From: Omnitrophica bacterium GWA2_41_15
Lineage (GTDB): Bacteria > Omnitrophota > Gorgyraeia > Gorgyraeales > Gorgyraeaceae
Reading direction: 5' to 3'
DNA length: 48,312 nt
Assembly: GCA_919902485.1 (NCBI GenBank)
Contig: CAKKRB010000023.1
Coordinates: 1-48,312 of the forward strand
Both the position numbers and the translations under genes were made by a program. Shown here piece by piece: positions 33,304-42,106 of the stretch. How positions within the stretch are numbered: position 1 is the stretch's first letter; every line of letters starts with the position of its first letter. The notes under the pieces are model-generated. The model worked only from the letters and a program-made list of their open reading frames with translations, was not told where the DNA came from and did no database searches.

Positions 33304-34107
33304 TTAAAATAATTTCCTTCCTTTTCCTGCCAGTTCTCTGAGATCAGGCCATAATTTCTTCCCTCTGAGCATTACCACTATCACATTATGCCTTTTATCA
33401 TACTGGATATATCCGACAAAACACTGCTTTGCCCTTATAGTATACCCTGTCTTCCCCAGTATTAAGTAAGACGTGTCTTTCCAAAGGCTCTTATTATGAT
33501 TTCTTAATTTTATATGCCTTCCGCTGCTTAACTCTGTTATTTCAGTTTCTTTTATCCGTAGAATATCCAGAAGCCTTTTATCCTTCACTGCCTCGCGCAT
33601 TATGAGCGCCAGGTCATATGCTGTAGAGTACTGGCCTTTTGCAGGCAAGCCATTTGAGGTTTTAAAAACAGTATTGCGGCAGCCTATTTTTTTCGCCATA
33701 TCATTCATCATCCTGACAAATTCTTTTTCGCTGCCCGCAACGCTCTCCGCAAGAGCAACGCTGGCATCATTCCCGGAATTCAACAACGCTGCTTTCAACA
33801 TATCCTCCGTAGAATAAACCTCTCCTTTTTTAATATCCACTTTGCTGGGGGGCATGCACGTTGCGCATCTTGACACATTTACATTTTTACTAAGCTCTGA
33901 TTTTTTTAAAACCACAAGCGCCATCATTATTTTTGTAGTAGAGGCGGGGGCAAGCTTAACGTAAGGATTTTTAGCGTAAAGGACTTTCTTGTTCCAGGTA
34001 TTCATGAGTACAGCGGAATAGGCGGTTATATTAATAGATTCTTTTGCAAAAAGATTTGCGCTTAAGAAAAATATGATAAATAGGAAGATAATGCTTTTTC
34101 GGAACAT
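33304..34107 (-). CDS. dacF: D-alanyl-D-alanine carboxypeptidase (S11, DacF/PBP5 type)
   Basis: It trims the terminal D-Ala of cell-wall stem peptides in the periplasm. The 267-residue protein has a signal peptide (1-21) and the three serine-peptidase motifs: STTK with Ser56/Lys59, SGN at 111-113, and KTG at 219-221. It is shorter than PBP5, lacking the C-terminal beta domain and membrane-binding helix, like sporulation-type or minimal DacF. It starts directly after the stop of the small membrane protein gene. Confidence 0.92.
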   Translation of the reverse strand: MFRKSIIFLFIIFFLSANLFAKESINITAYSAVLMNTWNKKVLYAKNPYVKLAPASTTKIMMALVVLKKSELSKNVNVSRCATCMPPSKVDIKKGEVYSTEDMLKAALLNSGNDASVALAESVAGSEKEFVRMMNDMAKKIGCRNTVFKTSNGLPAKGQYSTAYDLALIMREAVKDKRLLDILRIKETEITELSSGRHIKLRNHNKSLWKDTSYLILGKTGYTIRAKQCFVGYIQYDKRHNVIVVMLRGKKLWPDLRELAGKGRKLF

Positions 34108-34380
34108 TTAACCTTGATGCATCTTGCGGGTTTCTTCGGTAGCATCCTGGATGGCCCTCTTTGTGCGCTCTAGTTCAGTAGCAAGCCTGTTGGTTATAAC
34201 GAGGTGCTTATAGGAAAGCAAGCTGAATGCCACATTTAAGAGCGCAAGCAGGAATAAATATAAATTTACCTTGGTATTCATCATAAAGTATATAAAAAAG
34301 AATATGCCAAGCATAATTAATAACCTGTTTACCCTCATTACTACTGCTATGAACATCTCTTCACTTGTCATTCTTTCCAT
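34108..34380 (-). CDS. Small two-helix membrane protein
   Basis: A 90-residue protein with two membrane helices (about 18-36 and 39-57) and a C-terminal charged, probably coiled helix (ATELERTKRAIQDATEE). I do not recognise a family. The frame allows an ATG at 34386, but GGAGG would touch it; the ATG at 34380 lies 6 nt from GGAGG and is preferred. It is between nadE and dacF, directly abutting dacF, so it may assist envelope work. Function unknown. Confidence 0.75.
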   Translation of the reverse strand: MERMTSEEMFIAVVMRVNRLLIMLGIFFFIYFMMNTKVNLYLFLLALLNVAFSLLSYKHLVITNRLATELERTKRAIQDATEETRKMHQG

Positions 34381-34421
34381 ATACATCCTCCGATTAAGAC
34401 ATATATATTATATATCAAAAA

Positions 34422-36137
34422 TCAATAATGTGTAAATTTATTTGTTATAGGCATGCGCCTGTCTTTACCGAATGCCATTGGAGTAATCTTTACGCCTGGC
34501 GCTGCCTGGCGCCTCTTATATTCGCTGGAGTCTATCATTTTTAATACCTTTTTTACAACATCTTTATTGCCTATGCATTTAACAATATCGCTGAAACTTT
34601 TATTTTTTTCTATGTAGAGGTCTATAATTCTGTCTAAAAGGCCGTAAGGAGGCAATGTATCCTGATCCTTCTGATCAGGTCTTAATTCCGCGGTAGGCGC
34701 TCTCTTAAAAACACTTTCAGGTATAATTTCCTTTCCGTATTTTTTATTCCTATATCTTGCCAGTTCATAGACAAGTTTTTTAGGCGCATCTTTTATAACG
34801 CTGAATCCTCCTGTCATGTCTCCGTATAATGTGCAGTAGCCTGCGCTTGTTTCGCTTTTATTGCCTGTATTAAGAACCAGGAATCCAAATTTATTTGAAA
34901 ATGCCATAAGTATATTGCCTCGTATCCTGGCCTGAATATTCTCCTCTGTTATATCTGGCTCCAGACCTTTAAAATGCGGGCTCAAAGTATCAAGATAAGA
35001 GCTGAATATATTGCTTATAGGCACTTTTAGGAACTTTATATCGATATTTCCGGCTATTTTTTCAGCATCATCCTGCGTACCTTTTGAAGAATATCCAGAA
35101 GGCATGCTGACAGCAAGAACATTATCTTTTCCAAGCGCATCTTTTGCTATGCATGCCACAAGAGCGGAATCTATGCCTCCGCTCAAGCCCAACGCAGCTT
35201 TCTTAAAATTATTCTTATGCGCATAATCCCTGACGCCAAGCACAAGCGCGGAATATATTTCTTCATCCTTAGAAATTGTCTGAACCCTCATCTCCGTAGG
35301 GAACGGTTTCAAACCGTTCCCTACGTTCACAGATAGAGGCAGATCAAATAAAAACAAATCTTCATTAAACGCCTTTGCCTCCTTGATAATCTTTCCATCT
35401 TTCCAGAATAAAGCGCTCCTGCCGTCAAATACCAGCTCATCCTGGCCGCCGATAAGATTACAATAGACTATCGGAATATTAAATCTTTTCGCCTTACCGC
35501 CTATTACTCTTTCGCGCTCTTTAGTTTTATCAATATGATACGGCGAGGCAGATATGTTTACCAGGAAATCTGCTTTTTTTAAAACCCTCTCTGCCCTACC
35601 TGTCCCGAGCGACCCGTTCGACAAGCTCAGGGTCGTCCTGAGCCTGTCGAAGGACGAAGTCGAGGGATGCCCTATGCCCTCTGCCCATATGTCTTCACAT
35701 ATGTTTACACTGAAACGCAAATCCTTTATCTTTATTAACTTATTATCAGAGCCTGGCTTAAAATATCTTTTTTCATCAAACACCCCGTAATTGGGCAGGT
35801 GCATCTTATGATATACATATACTATTCTTTTATTGTTCAATACTGCGGCGCTATTATATATATTGCCTTTTTTCTCATCTACAAAACCTATTATTGCAAT
35901 AATACCCGGCACTTCTTTTGCTATTTCTTTAACGCATTTTATGTTTTCCTTTATGAAATACGGCTTTAAAACAAGGTCTTCAGGCGGATAACCTGTTATA
36001 GTAAGTTCTGGAAATACTATTAAATCCGCTTTCCGCCTGACTGCTTCCTCAATGCAGGATAATATCCTATCCTTATTCCCCTTAAGGTCTCCGACTGTAG
36101 TATTAATCTGGGCTATTACTGTCTTTACATTTCTCAT
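34422..36137 (-). CDS. nadE: Glutamine-dependent NAD+ synthetase with two inserted palindromes
   Basis: The enzyme makes NAD+ from deamido-NAD+, ATP and glutamine. The 571-residue protein has a nitrilase-type glutaminase domain (Glu44 in FPELTITGYPPEDL, Lys111 in YHKMHLPNYG, Cys147 in NICEDIW) and an N-type ATP pyrophosphatase domain (LGLSGGIDSALV, 317-328). Residues about 158-183 (STSSFDRLRTTLSLSNG) and 271-281 (VGNGLKPFPT) come from palindromic elements: the first in a loop of the glutaminase domain, the second in the linker to the synthetase domain. The core motifs are intact, so it should be functional. It shares a 43-bp divergent intergenic region with the next plus-strand gene. Confidence 0.95.
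   Translation of the reverse strand: MRNVKTVIAQINTTVGDLKGNKDRILSCIEEAVRRKADLIVFPELTITGYPPEDLVLKPYFIKENIKCVKEIAKEVPGIIAIIGFVDEKKGNIYNSAAVLNNKRIVYVYHKMHLPNYGVFDEKRYFKPGSDNKLIKIKDLRFSVNICEDIWAEGIGHPSTSSFDRLRTTLSLSNGSLGTGRAERVLKKADFLVNISASPYHIDKTKERERVIGGKAKRFNIPIVYCNLIGGQDELVFDGRSALFWKDGKIIKEAKAFNEDLFLFDLPLSVNVGNGLKPFPTEMRVQTISKDEEIYSALVLGVRDYAHKNNFKKAALGLSGGIDSALVACIAKDALGKDNVLAVSMPSGYSSKGTQDDAEKIAGNIDIKFLKVPISNIFSSYLDTLSPHFKGLEPDITEENIQARIRGNILMAFSNKFGFLVLNTGNKSETSAGYCTLYGDMTGGFSVIKDAPKKLVYELARYRNKKYGKEIIPESVFKRAPTAELRPDQKDQDTLPPYGLLDRIIDLYIEKNKSFSDIVKCIGNKDVVKKVLKMIDSSEYKRRQAAPGVKITPMAFGKDRRMPITNKFTHY
35295..35325. repeat. 31-bp palindrome inside nadE
   Basis: Perfect arms CGTAGGGAACGGTTT and complement around one base. 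It is translated as VGNGLKPFPT in the interdomain linker. The same core occurs at 36599-36627. Confidence 0.95.
35589..35666. repeat. TTCGACAAGCTCAGG-type element inside nadE
   Basis: Arms TTCGACAAGCTCAGG (35617-35631) and CCTGAGCCTGTCGAA (35637-35651) with one mismatch, plus flanking sequence. This motif is widely known as an intergenic repeat in many environmental bacteria. Here it adds about 26 residues to the glutaminase domain of NadE. Confidence 0.88.
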
Positions 36138-36180
36138 ATATTATATATAATACTATCATAACTCTGGGAAATACGCAAAT

Positions 36181-36732
36181 ATGCGAAAGATATTAATTTT
36201 TTACATACTTATATTTTCAGCCTTTAGCTTTTCCATAACCCTGGCAGCTGAAACAAAAAAAGAGATTAAAAATAAAGATGGAAAAACCAATACATGGGCA
36301 TACTATGACGACAACAATAGACCTGTCAGAATAGAAAGCGACAGGAATAATGACAATAAAATAGACCTGTGGGTATTTTACGGCAAAAGCAGCGCAAGGG
36401 TTACACAGACTGATCTGAATTTTGACGGCAGGCCTGATATGTATTCATATTACCAATACGGCCAGCGCGTAAAATTAGAAATAGACACTGATTACGATGG
36501 AAACTTAGACCAGGTAAACCAATATATAGACAATAAAATTGTAAAGATGCAAAAGCTGGATAGAAGAACCGGCAAGCTTGAAACAGTCTTTGATAAAAGT
36601 AGGGAACGGTTTCAAACCGTTCCCTACCTATCTCAAAAGAAAAACGCCGAGGAATACAAACAAAAGACCGAACCCCTTACTGATAGTAAAACCCTCCCCG
36701 AAAAAAAGAAAACCAAGCAAAAAAGAAATTAA
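36181..36732 (+). CDS. Secreted protein with DxNxDG-type Ca2+-binding repeats
   Basis: The 183-residue protein has a signal peptide (1-22, LAA before Glu) and three repeats with Asp/Asn-rich loops: DRNNDNKIDLWVFY, DLNFDGRPDMYSYY and DTDYDGNLDQVNQY, about 30 residues apart. They resemble EF-hand-like or VCBS-like calcium loops. Residues 140-149 (RERFQTVPYL) are encoded by a palindromic element. The following Lys-rich tail (150-183) lies antisense to the end of the convergent EamA gene, so the original protein may have ended earlier. Function unknown; probably periplasmic or secreted. Confidence 0.72.
   Translation: MRKILIFYILIFSAFSFSITLAAETKKEIKNKDGKTNTWAYYDDNNRPVRIESDRNNDNKIDLWVFYGKSSARVTQTDLNFDGRPDMYSYYQYGQRVKLEIDTDYDGNLDQVNQYIDNKIVKMQKLDRRTGKLETVFDKSRERFQTVPYLSQKKNAEEYKQKTEPLTDSKTLPEKKKTKQKRN
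36599..36627. repeat. 29-bp palindrome inside the secreted-protein gene
   Basis: Perfect arms GTAGGGAACGGTTT and complement around one base, the same core as in nadE but read in another frame (RERFQTVPYL). It ends 1 nt before the stop codon of the convergent EamA gene. Confidence 0.95.
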
Positions 36733-37047
36733 TGGATAGCTGGCTGCAATAGGCACCATCTTTGAAACCTCACCGTGCTTCAGGGCATTATAGAAAAATA
36801 TCTGGCCAAGGATGCTTGCAAGTATGCCGCCCATGAATAAAAATAAAATGGTCCTCGGTTCAGCCTTTAGCGCTGATTTGAATACATTGATATTGCAAAG
36901 GCTCATAATAATAGCGCCAAGGATAACCCCTGCTGAACGCACCAAGACACCTGACAAAGGCTCTATATTCTTAAGCCCCATCTTTTCAACTATCGGAGCC
37001 ATACCCCATACAATCGCTGCCAGTATCGCATAATAAAACGGTTTCAT
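36628..37047 (-). CDS. Half-size EamA/DMT-type transporter
   Basis: A 139-residue protein with five membrane helices, one EamA repeat: MKPFYYAILAAIVWGMAPIVEK, PLSGVLVRSAGVILGAI, GEVSKMVPIAASYPLISFLLGFLFFGE. Full DMT proteins have two such repeats; half-size members are known and should act as dimers. Substrate unknown. The last 105 nt overlap the convergent secreted-protein gene, and its stop abuts the palindrome. Confidence 0.85.
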   Translation of the reverse strand: MKPFYYAILAAIVWGMAPIVEKMGLKNIEPLSGVLVRSAGVILGAIIMSLCNINVFKSALKAEPRTILFLFMGGILASILGQIFFYNALKHGEVSKMVPIAASYPLISFLLGFLFFGEGFTISKGFGLLFVFLGVFLLR

Positions 37048-37143
37048 AATATCATATAGGATACCACATCACTGCCCCAAACGCAACAACTTGACACAGT
37101 CTGATTGCCTTAAACGTAAAGTTGTTTGAGCGGTAACATAATG

Positions 37144-37152
37144 TGGTATAAT
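37144..37152 (+). promoter_or_regulatory. Extended -10 promoter of era
   Basis: TGG directly followed by consensus TATAAT, then 6 nt, then the ATG at 37159. A weak TTGAGC lies 15 nt upstream. No ribosome-binding site precedes the ATG, so the mRNA could be leaderless. Confidence 0.5.
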
Positions 37153-37158
37153 ACAGTT

Positions 37159-38073
37159 ATGTTTAAAGCTGGCAAGGTGGCGATTATTGGAAGGCCGAAT
37201 GTGGGGAAGTCCACGCTTTTAAATGCGCTAGTAAAGGAAAAGGTCTGCATTGTATCTGAAAAGCCGGAAACCACGCGCGATAATATACAGGGCATAATAT
37301 CAGACAGGGATTTTCAGGTAGTATTCGTAGATACCCCTGGCATACACAGGCCTAAAAATCTATTAGGAAAATTAATGGTGCGCAAGGCCCAATCCTCCCT
37401 CATGGAAACAGATTTAAATCTTGTGCTTATAGACGCCCATAGCGGCATAATAAAAGAGGATATAGAAATATTCGATCTTCTGCCGGAAAAATTAAATATC
37501 CTTATCATAAATAAAATAGATGGGATTGACAGGCGCCATATCCTGCCTATCATTGAAAAAGCCCACAAATTTAATTTCAAGGAAATAATACCTATATCAG
37601 CTTTAAAAAAAGATGGCACAGACCTTGTGTTTAAAAAAATACTGGAATATCTGCCTGAAGGTTTTCCATTTTTTCCAGATGACCAGCTGACTGATAAAAA
37701 CGAGCGGTTTATAGTACAGGAAATTATTAGAGAAAAGACATTAGAAATAACATACCAGGAGGTTCCGCATTCCATAGCAGTGGTTGTCGAGGAGATGAAA
37801 GAGAGACCCCCCTCACCCTCCCCTCTCCCCCAAATGGGGGAGAGGATTAAGGTGAGGGGGACAGTTTACATACGGGCTAATATATATTGCGAAAAGGAAA
37901 GCCAGAAAGGCATTATTATAGGCGATGGCGGCAAGATGCTTAAAAAAATAGGCGAGTTCTCGCGAAAAGATATAGAAAATTTCCTGCAGAAAAAAGTCTT
38001 CCTGGATCTATGGGTCAAGGTCTATAAAAACTGGCGCAAAGACCCGTTTGCGTTAAAGAATCTGGGATACTGA
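37159..38073 (+). CDS. era: GTPase Era with an inserted palindrome in the KH domain
   Basis: An essential GTPase that binds the 3' end of 16S rRNA in 30S assembly. The 304-residue protein has G1 GRPNVGKST, G3 DTPGIH and G4 NKID, the TTRDNIQGI switch, and a C-terminal KH domain (KGIIIGDGGKMLKKIG). About 15-17 residues (PSPSPLPQMGERIKVRG) between VEEMKER and TVYIRA are encoded by a palindromic element and lie in a loop before the KH core. The frame allows a GTG at 37126, but the ATG at 37159 starts the usual FKAGKVAIIG sequence. A hairpin terminator follows. Confidence 0.94.
   Translation: MFKAGKVAIIGRPNVGKSTLLNALVKEKVCIVSEKPETTRDNIQGIISDRDFQVVFVDTPGIHRPKNLLGKLMVRKAQSSLMETDLNLVLIDAHSGIIKEDIEIFDLLPEKLNILIINKIDGIDRRHILPIIEKAHKFNFKEIIPISALKKDGTDLVFKKILEYLPEGFPFFPDDQLTDKNERFIVQEIIREKTLEITYQEVPHSIAVVVEEMKERPPSPSPLPQMGERIKVRGTVYIRANIYCEKESQKGIIIGDGGKMLKKIGEFSRKDIENFLQKKVFLDLWVKVYKNWRKDPFALKNLGY
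37808..37860. repeat. Nested palindrome inside era
   Basis: Outer arms CCCCCTCACC and GGTGAGGGGG; inner arms CCTCTCCCCC and GGGGGAGAGG around AAAT. It is translated as PSPSPLPQMGERIKVRG. It resembles the element at 21722-21757. Confidence 0.92.
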
Positions 38074-38080
38074 CCACCCC

Positions 38081-38115
38081 AACTGCGTAGGACGCCTACG
38101 GCGACCTACGCAGTT
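38081..38115 (+). terminator. Terminator of era
   Basis: Arms AACTGCGTAGG and CCTACGCAGTT around a 13-nt loop, followed by TTTTTAT on the plus strand, 8 nt after the era stop. It may also serve the convergent metal transporter gene, but no T-run follows on the minus strand. Confidence 0.75.
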
Positions 38116-38116
38116 T

Positions 38117-38818
38117 TTATATCCCTAAAAACTGCACTACTATACCGCAAAGAAGTATAGTCCCTCCTGCCATGGCATGAGTATATTTTTCAAATTTACC
38201 TAATGGAATAAGTCTTACGCCAATTGACGAAACCATTACTATTGTAAACATTGTAGCAATCGTTACAGCTCCAAATATAGCTGTAACCCAAAAAACCCCT
38301 GCAATATTATTTTTTGCGGCAGGATACATTAATAGAGGTATTAAAGGCTCACACGGGCCAAAAACAAATATTGTAAATAAAATCCAGGGCGTTATATTGG
38401 CTTTTTTCTCCTGGTCATGGATATGCGCATGTTCATGTTCGTGTGAATGTATATGCGCATGGTCATCGTCATCCATATGGCTATGCAGGTGTTTATGCGG
38501 TTTATTTTTAAATGCCTTGTGAAGACCCCAGACAAAATAAGTGAATCCGAATATTATCAATAACCAGCCCGCTATATTCCCCCTGAATGATTCCAGGGCC
38601 TTTAATTTCATAACTCCGATACCGAAAACAATTCCTATAAAACCAATTATAATAGAGCTCATGATATGGCCCAATCCGCACAGGAATGTCAATATAGCGG
38701 TTTTTGCCATAGGCCATTTTCTTGCCTTAGCCATTACTATAAACGGCACATAATGATCAGGCCCGAATACAGTATGCAAAAAACCTATGGTAGCCGCGGT
38801 AATATATAATGTTATCAT
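38117..38818 (-). CDS. NicO/UreH-like metal transporter with His-rich loop
   Basis: The 233-residue protein has about six membrane helices. LHTVFGPDHYVPF near residue 14 resembles the HxxxxDH nickel/cobalt motif of NiCoT and RcnA proteins. A cytoplasmic or external loop (about 107-137) is very rich in His, Asp and Glu and should bind metal ions. It probably moves nickel, cobalt or another divalent metal out of or into the cell; direction cannot be told. It is 20 nt downstream of the phosphorylase-like gene, perhaps in the same transcript. Confidence 0.78.
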   Translation of the reverse strand: MITLYITAATIGFLHTVFGPDHYVPFIVMAKARKWPMAKTAILTFLCGLGHIMSSIIIGFIGIVFGIGVMKLKALESFRGNIAGWLLIIFGFTYFVWGLHKAFKNKPHKHLHSHMDDDDHAHIHSHEHEHAHIHDQEKKANITPWILFTIFVFGPCEPLIPLLMYPAAKNNIAGVFWVTAIFGAVTIATMFTIVMVSSIGVRLIPLGKFEKYTHAMAGGTILLCGIVVQFLGI

Positions 38819-38837
38819 GTATTTAGACCCTATAAAC

Positions 38838-41800
38838 TTAGACTAAGCTTATATCTATTCTTTTTACTTTTCTGTCTCTTGTGTCTGATGCGTATGGCGA
38901 GCCTATGGTGTCTTGCTTGATATCTATTTTTCTTCCGTCATCATATTCCAATGTAATAGAACTCGGCGCTATGGGATTATTACCTGCAGTGTCTTTCATT
39001 TTTGGATTATGATAAACTACGAGTATTTTGCCTAGAAATTTAAACGCATATGTATTCTTTGGAAATCCATTCTGCGCTCTTTTTGTAAAAAGCCACGCCG
39101 GCAATGCTGGCCTGAACCTGAGGTTTAGTTCTCTTTTTTCATTTACAAAAAATGGCTCCGGGCCTATATTCATCAAAAGCCATATGCTCAGCATCTCTGC
39201 CGTAGAACCGCTTAAGCGCGCCACAAAACCCCTGCCGTGCATCCTTTTATCAGGGAATGCGCTTGAAACTATAAATGATGAATTCTCAAAAGTACTCCTG
39301 CCATATCTCTCCGGCTTCTGAAATGGTATTAAGACATCCTTAAATTCCTCGAAAAATTCATCATAAAGCCCTTTCTTTAATATTTCCAAAAGATATTTAT
39401 ATTCCATGTGAAGCCATATAGACTCATTTTCAAGCCAGCCAGGCGTAAATATACTTGAACGGCCGATTTCCTTAGATACGCCTTCAAGGGGTTCATTGAT
39501 CTTATACATCTTTAATTTTTTATCATAAACTTTGGTTTTCTTTAATGTTAAATACATGGCCTTTGCCTTCTGAATATCTTTTTCAACCTTCATTGCCCGC
39601 ACATTGCCTTCCAGGAATAAAGGCAGCCTCGCGCTTTTAAACGCAGTAGGCCTGACCAATGGCAATCCTTTAACCGGATCAAGTCTGTTAAGAGGCTCGT
39701 ATTTTGCAACTTCATTTATAAAATATGTGGTGTATGCCTTTTTGGCCGGGTCATATGCTTTTTTAATAGCGTTTTCTATCTTTAAAAGAAAGCTGTTCAG
39801 GGTTTCTTTTAATTCGCCTGCAGACATGGCCCTTTCTATGCCGTTAAAACCAAATCTTATTTTCTGCTTGTACTCTTCTTTAAAGGAATTGGCCTTGTCC
39901 CAGTAATAAAAATCGTCTCTCTTTTCCTTGATAAGGATTTCAATGTTTTTCAGGAAATCAAATATTTCTTCCGGCATATTAACATTATAATTTTCATCTA
40001 TGCGCAGTTTTGCCAATGAATCTGATATAAAAACAACCTGACGTTCTAACTCAAAAACTTCTGGCGTGCTTGAACCGCACAAGCCAGGCAGGCCGTTCAT
40101 TGAATCGCACCAGCCAGGCTTATCAGCTTCCATCTCAATGCCAATGCCTGAGGCATCGAAAGAAGATATCTTGTTTACCGTAGTGCATAACATCTTTACA
40201 ATCAGGGTTGTCCTGTAAATCTCGCCTTCTCCATTTTTTATCCTGACCAAATGAGGCTCTGCTTCTCTCTTTCTTATAATGCCTTCCTTTTTGCCGTCTT
40301 TTTCAACAGAATGATACTGCCTCACCATGCCATCCTTAACTAAAAGATATCTTTCTGACCTTGGCTTCACGCAAAAAGTATTATCATAAAAAGTAAATTC
40401 CTTCTTATCTAAAAGCTCTTCTTTTAATTTCTCAGGATATATGTTTAGAAAACTTTCCACAAGGTCAAGATTATATGTCCAGTGGTCTATCCAGAACCCT
40501 TCCCCATGTTCAGCCTCATACATGGTTATACAGTTCCTGGAAAGCTCCTGCAAAAAATCATACCAGCCTGATTTTAATTTTATGCCAAGCCTTTCCATAT
40601 CCATAAAAAGCCTGCCTGGCGTAAAACTCGGGGATACAAGGCTCTCTATCTTATCAATATCTTTATCCTCTACTTTGCCTTTAAGGCTATCCTTCAAATA
40701 ATGGGTTTCTTTTAACCTGAACGTCAGGCCTTTTAATACAAGCGGATTATAACCGTCTGCCTGCTGAAGATTATAAAAATGAAGGATGTTGAAATCCTTT
40801 ATCTGGGGATTGAATAATATATCATTCCTGCGGTTCTGATTCGCATCCCTGAAATTCCCGTCGCCCTGGGAGAAATAAGCCGGCTCTATTAAAAATTTAT
40901 TGTAATCCCTTTCCAAATCTCCGTGTTTACGCGAGTAAACATAAAAGGCGTGGGTATGATGATTAGAGCAGGTTATAGGAAATCCGCCGCGCAGGACATT
41001 ATCCAAAAAGGTCTGGCCGCAGTATAAATCATATCTCTTATTATTGGAGGCTGTGAATATGTTATCCTCCAGATCCTTTATCAGATTTTTATTTTCTTCT
41101 TTTTTTGCAATAAAGAAATTTACGTCCCTCAGTCTATGCGCGGATGAATTTAATACCTCCTTTGAGCTCATATGGCCTGCAACGCAATATAACTTAACCT
41201 CTTCTGATTTCTTGAGCTCCATATGGCCGCACGCCATGGCGCAAGGAAGTTTGCCCTGGTCCATCTGCGCTTTAGGGGGCTTATATTCCAGGGCATTTAC
41301 AAAATTTACAGGATATGAAAAATCATTTACCTGGCCGAATATAACCTCAGGGTCAACAATAACAGGAAGGCCGCTTATTGCCTTCCCATTCTTGCTGCCT
41401 GTAGCTATATAGAAATTCCCTTCTTTTATAAAAACCACTTCTGACGCATCTTTTGGATCAACCTTAAGCCTGTAAAAAGGAGCTTTTTTATCTAAATTTT
41501 CTACCAGCATCCATGCCTCAATAGTGCGCCTCATTTTCTGAAGGAAGAAATTTGATATGCCATAGGGTATTATGAGCGGAGTCCCATCCAATACCCTGAG
41601 AGAGGTCTCCTTTTTAGATATGTTTTTTATGCTGACTACCCTTGCGAGGCCTGCAAAAGGCTCATTCGGGATTGTAAAATATTCAACCTGTATATCCAGG
41701 CCTAGCTCAGGATTTATCTCTTGTATCCTGAACCCATGGGAGCTTATAAACATTCTCTGGGCTACTGAAGGGAATTTATACAATGAATGGCTCTGGAAAG

Positions 41801-42092
41801 GCTCATAGAATATGCCGCCTTTTTTGTTCTTTATCTTAATAAATGTGCGGAAACCCTGGAGCGCGGTAAGCTGATAAGCCCTGTTCGCGGGCAGGAATTC
41901 CATTATGGGGTTATCCTTGCTTTTGAGGCCGAAACTGCATATACCCTGGCCACGATTTACATAGAATACCCACATTGGAATCCCGAATAAACCTGCTATG
42001 CCAGGCAGAAAATTAGAAAATCCGCCTATCTGGTTATAGTTTTCTATAACAAATTCATTGTCTGAATTTAAATAATATCTTACCTTGTCCAT
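38838..42092 (-). CDS. GH94-like phosphorylase (GT36/GH36-type)
   Basis: The 1084-residue protein resembles the cellobiose phosphorylase group. It opens with a beta-sandwich (GLKSKDNPIMEFLPANRAYQ) and has a long (alpha/alpha)6 region with QGDGNFRDANQNRRND (409-424) and DKPGWCDSMNGLPGLCGSS (657-675), where Asp663 or Asp412 could be the catalytic acid. The end is another beta domain. No signal peptide, so it should act in the cytoplasm, splitting a beta-glucan or oligosaccharide with phosphate or transferring glucosyl units. Length is beyond the classic 800-residue cellobiose phosphorylase; substrate cannot be assigned. It follows a GH5 gene by 14 nt, suggesting one pathway. Confidence 0.8.
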   Translation of the reverse strand: MDKVRYYLNSDNEFVIENYNQIGGFSNFLPGIAGLFGIPMWVFYVNRGQGICSFGLKSKDNPIMEFLPANRAYQLTALQGFRTFIKIKNKKGGIFYEPFQSHSLYKFPSVAQRMFISSHGFRIQEINPELGLDIQVEYFTIPNEPFAGLARVVSIKNISKKETSLRVLDGTPLIIPYGISNFFLQKMRRTIEAWMLVENLDKKAPFYRLKVDPKDASEVVFIKEGNFYIATGSKNGKAISGLPVIVDPEVIFGQVNDFSYPVNFVNALEYKPPKAQMDQGKLPCAMACGHMELKKSEEVKLYCVAGHMSSKEVLNSSAHRLRDVNFFIAKKEENKNLIKDLEDNIFTASNNKRYDLYCGQTFLDNVLRGGFPITCSNHHTHAFYVYSRKHGDLERDYNKFLIEPAYFSQGDGNFRDANQNRRNDILFNPQIKDFNILHFYNLQQADGYNPLVLKGLTFRLKETHYLKDSLKGKVEDKDIDKIESLVSPSFTPGRLFMDMERLGIKLKSGWYDFLQELSRNCITMYEAEHGEGFWIDHWTYNLDLVESFLNIYPEKLKEELLDKKEFTFYDNTFCVKPRSERYLLVKDGMVRQYHSVEKDGKKEGIIRKREAEPHLVRIKNGEGEIYRTTLIVKMLCTTVNKISSFDASGIGIEMEADKPGWCDSMNGLPGLCGSSTPEVFELERQVVFISDSLAKLRIDENYNVNMPEEIFDFLKNIEILIKEKRDDFYYWDKANSFKEEYKQKIRFGFNGIERAMSAGELKETLNSFLLKIENAIKKAYDPAKKAYTTYFINEVAKYEPLNRLDPVKGLPLVRPTAFKSARLPLFLEGNVRAMKVEKDIQKAKAMYLTLKKTKVYDKKLKMYKINEPLEGVSKEIGRSSIFTPGWLENESIWLHMEYKYLLEILKKGLYDEFFEEFKDVLIPFQKPERYGRSTFENSSFIVSSAFPDKRMHGRGFVARLSGSTAEMLSIWLLMNIGPEPFFVNEKRELNLRFRPALPAWLFTKRAQNGFPKNTYAFKFLGKILVVYHNPKMKDTAGNNPIAPSSITLEYDDGRKIDIKQDTIGSPYASDTRDRKVKRIDISLV

Positions 42093-42106
42093 GTTTGTTA
42101 ATTTTA

